Assembly (NCBI GenBank): GCA_023249255.1
Contig: JAHFCY010000214.1
Coordinates: 1 to 5,672 of the forward strand
DNA: 5,672 nt
Direction of reading: 5' to 3'
From: Candidatus Lindowiibacteriota bacterium
GTDB lineage: Bacteria > Lindowbacteria > 2-12-FULL-62-27
The position numbers and the translations under genes are program-made. This document shows positions 5,664 to 5,672 of this stretch, piece after piece (the first letter of the stretch is position 1; the number at the start of each line of letters is the position of its first letter). The notes beneath the pieces were generated by a model. The model saw only the letters and a program-made list of their open reading frames with translations. It ran no database searches and had not been told where the DNA came from.

Positions 5664-5672
5664 TGAGAGAGA

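Overview
The window looks like chromosomal DNA of a Gram-negative, moderately GC-rich bacterium. A heptose adenylyltransferase of lipopolysaccharide synthesis indicates an outer membrane. The mix of a stand-alone RfaE2-type enzyme, an anaerobic-style UbiD decarboxylase and a secreted LVIVD propeller protein recalls uncultivated deltaproteobacterial lineages such as Binatota or Rokubacteria. That placement is an impression from protein character, not a search result.

Layout. (1) Positions 1-324, minus strand: the first two thirds of an rfaE2 gene, cut by the window edge. (2) A divergent intergenic region, then a complete UbiD-family decarboxylase (479-1918, plus) with a strong Shine-Dalgarno and a textbook intrinsic terminator (1949-1988). 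(3) An exported seven-bladed LVIVD-type beta-propeller (2035-3396, plus) with its own strong Shine-Dalgarno. (4) An accessory-looking stretch (about 3400-4620) holding two small unrecognised plus-strand genes (3581-3844 and 4009-4422) among AT-rich palindromes and inverted repeats. (5) A convergent, complete FkbM-family methyltransferase (4619-5509, minus) with a good sigma70-like promoter at 5606-5634.

The genes do not form one operon. The decarboxylase is closed off by a terminator before the propeller gene, the small genes are separated by gaps of more than 150 bases, and the two outer genes are on the other strand. rfaE2 and the FkbM methyltransferase could both serve surface polysaccharide, but nothing here links them directly. 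The most interesting object is the propeller protein: five of its seven predicted blades carry a histidine, and a sixth a glutamate, at the same position at the start of the innermost strand. That arrangement is expected of a metal or substrate site in the central channel. No clear CRISPR array, tRNA, rRNA or complete mobile element is seen.
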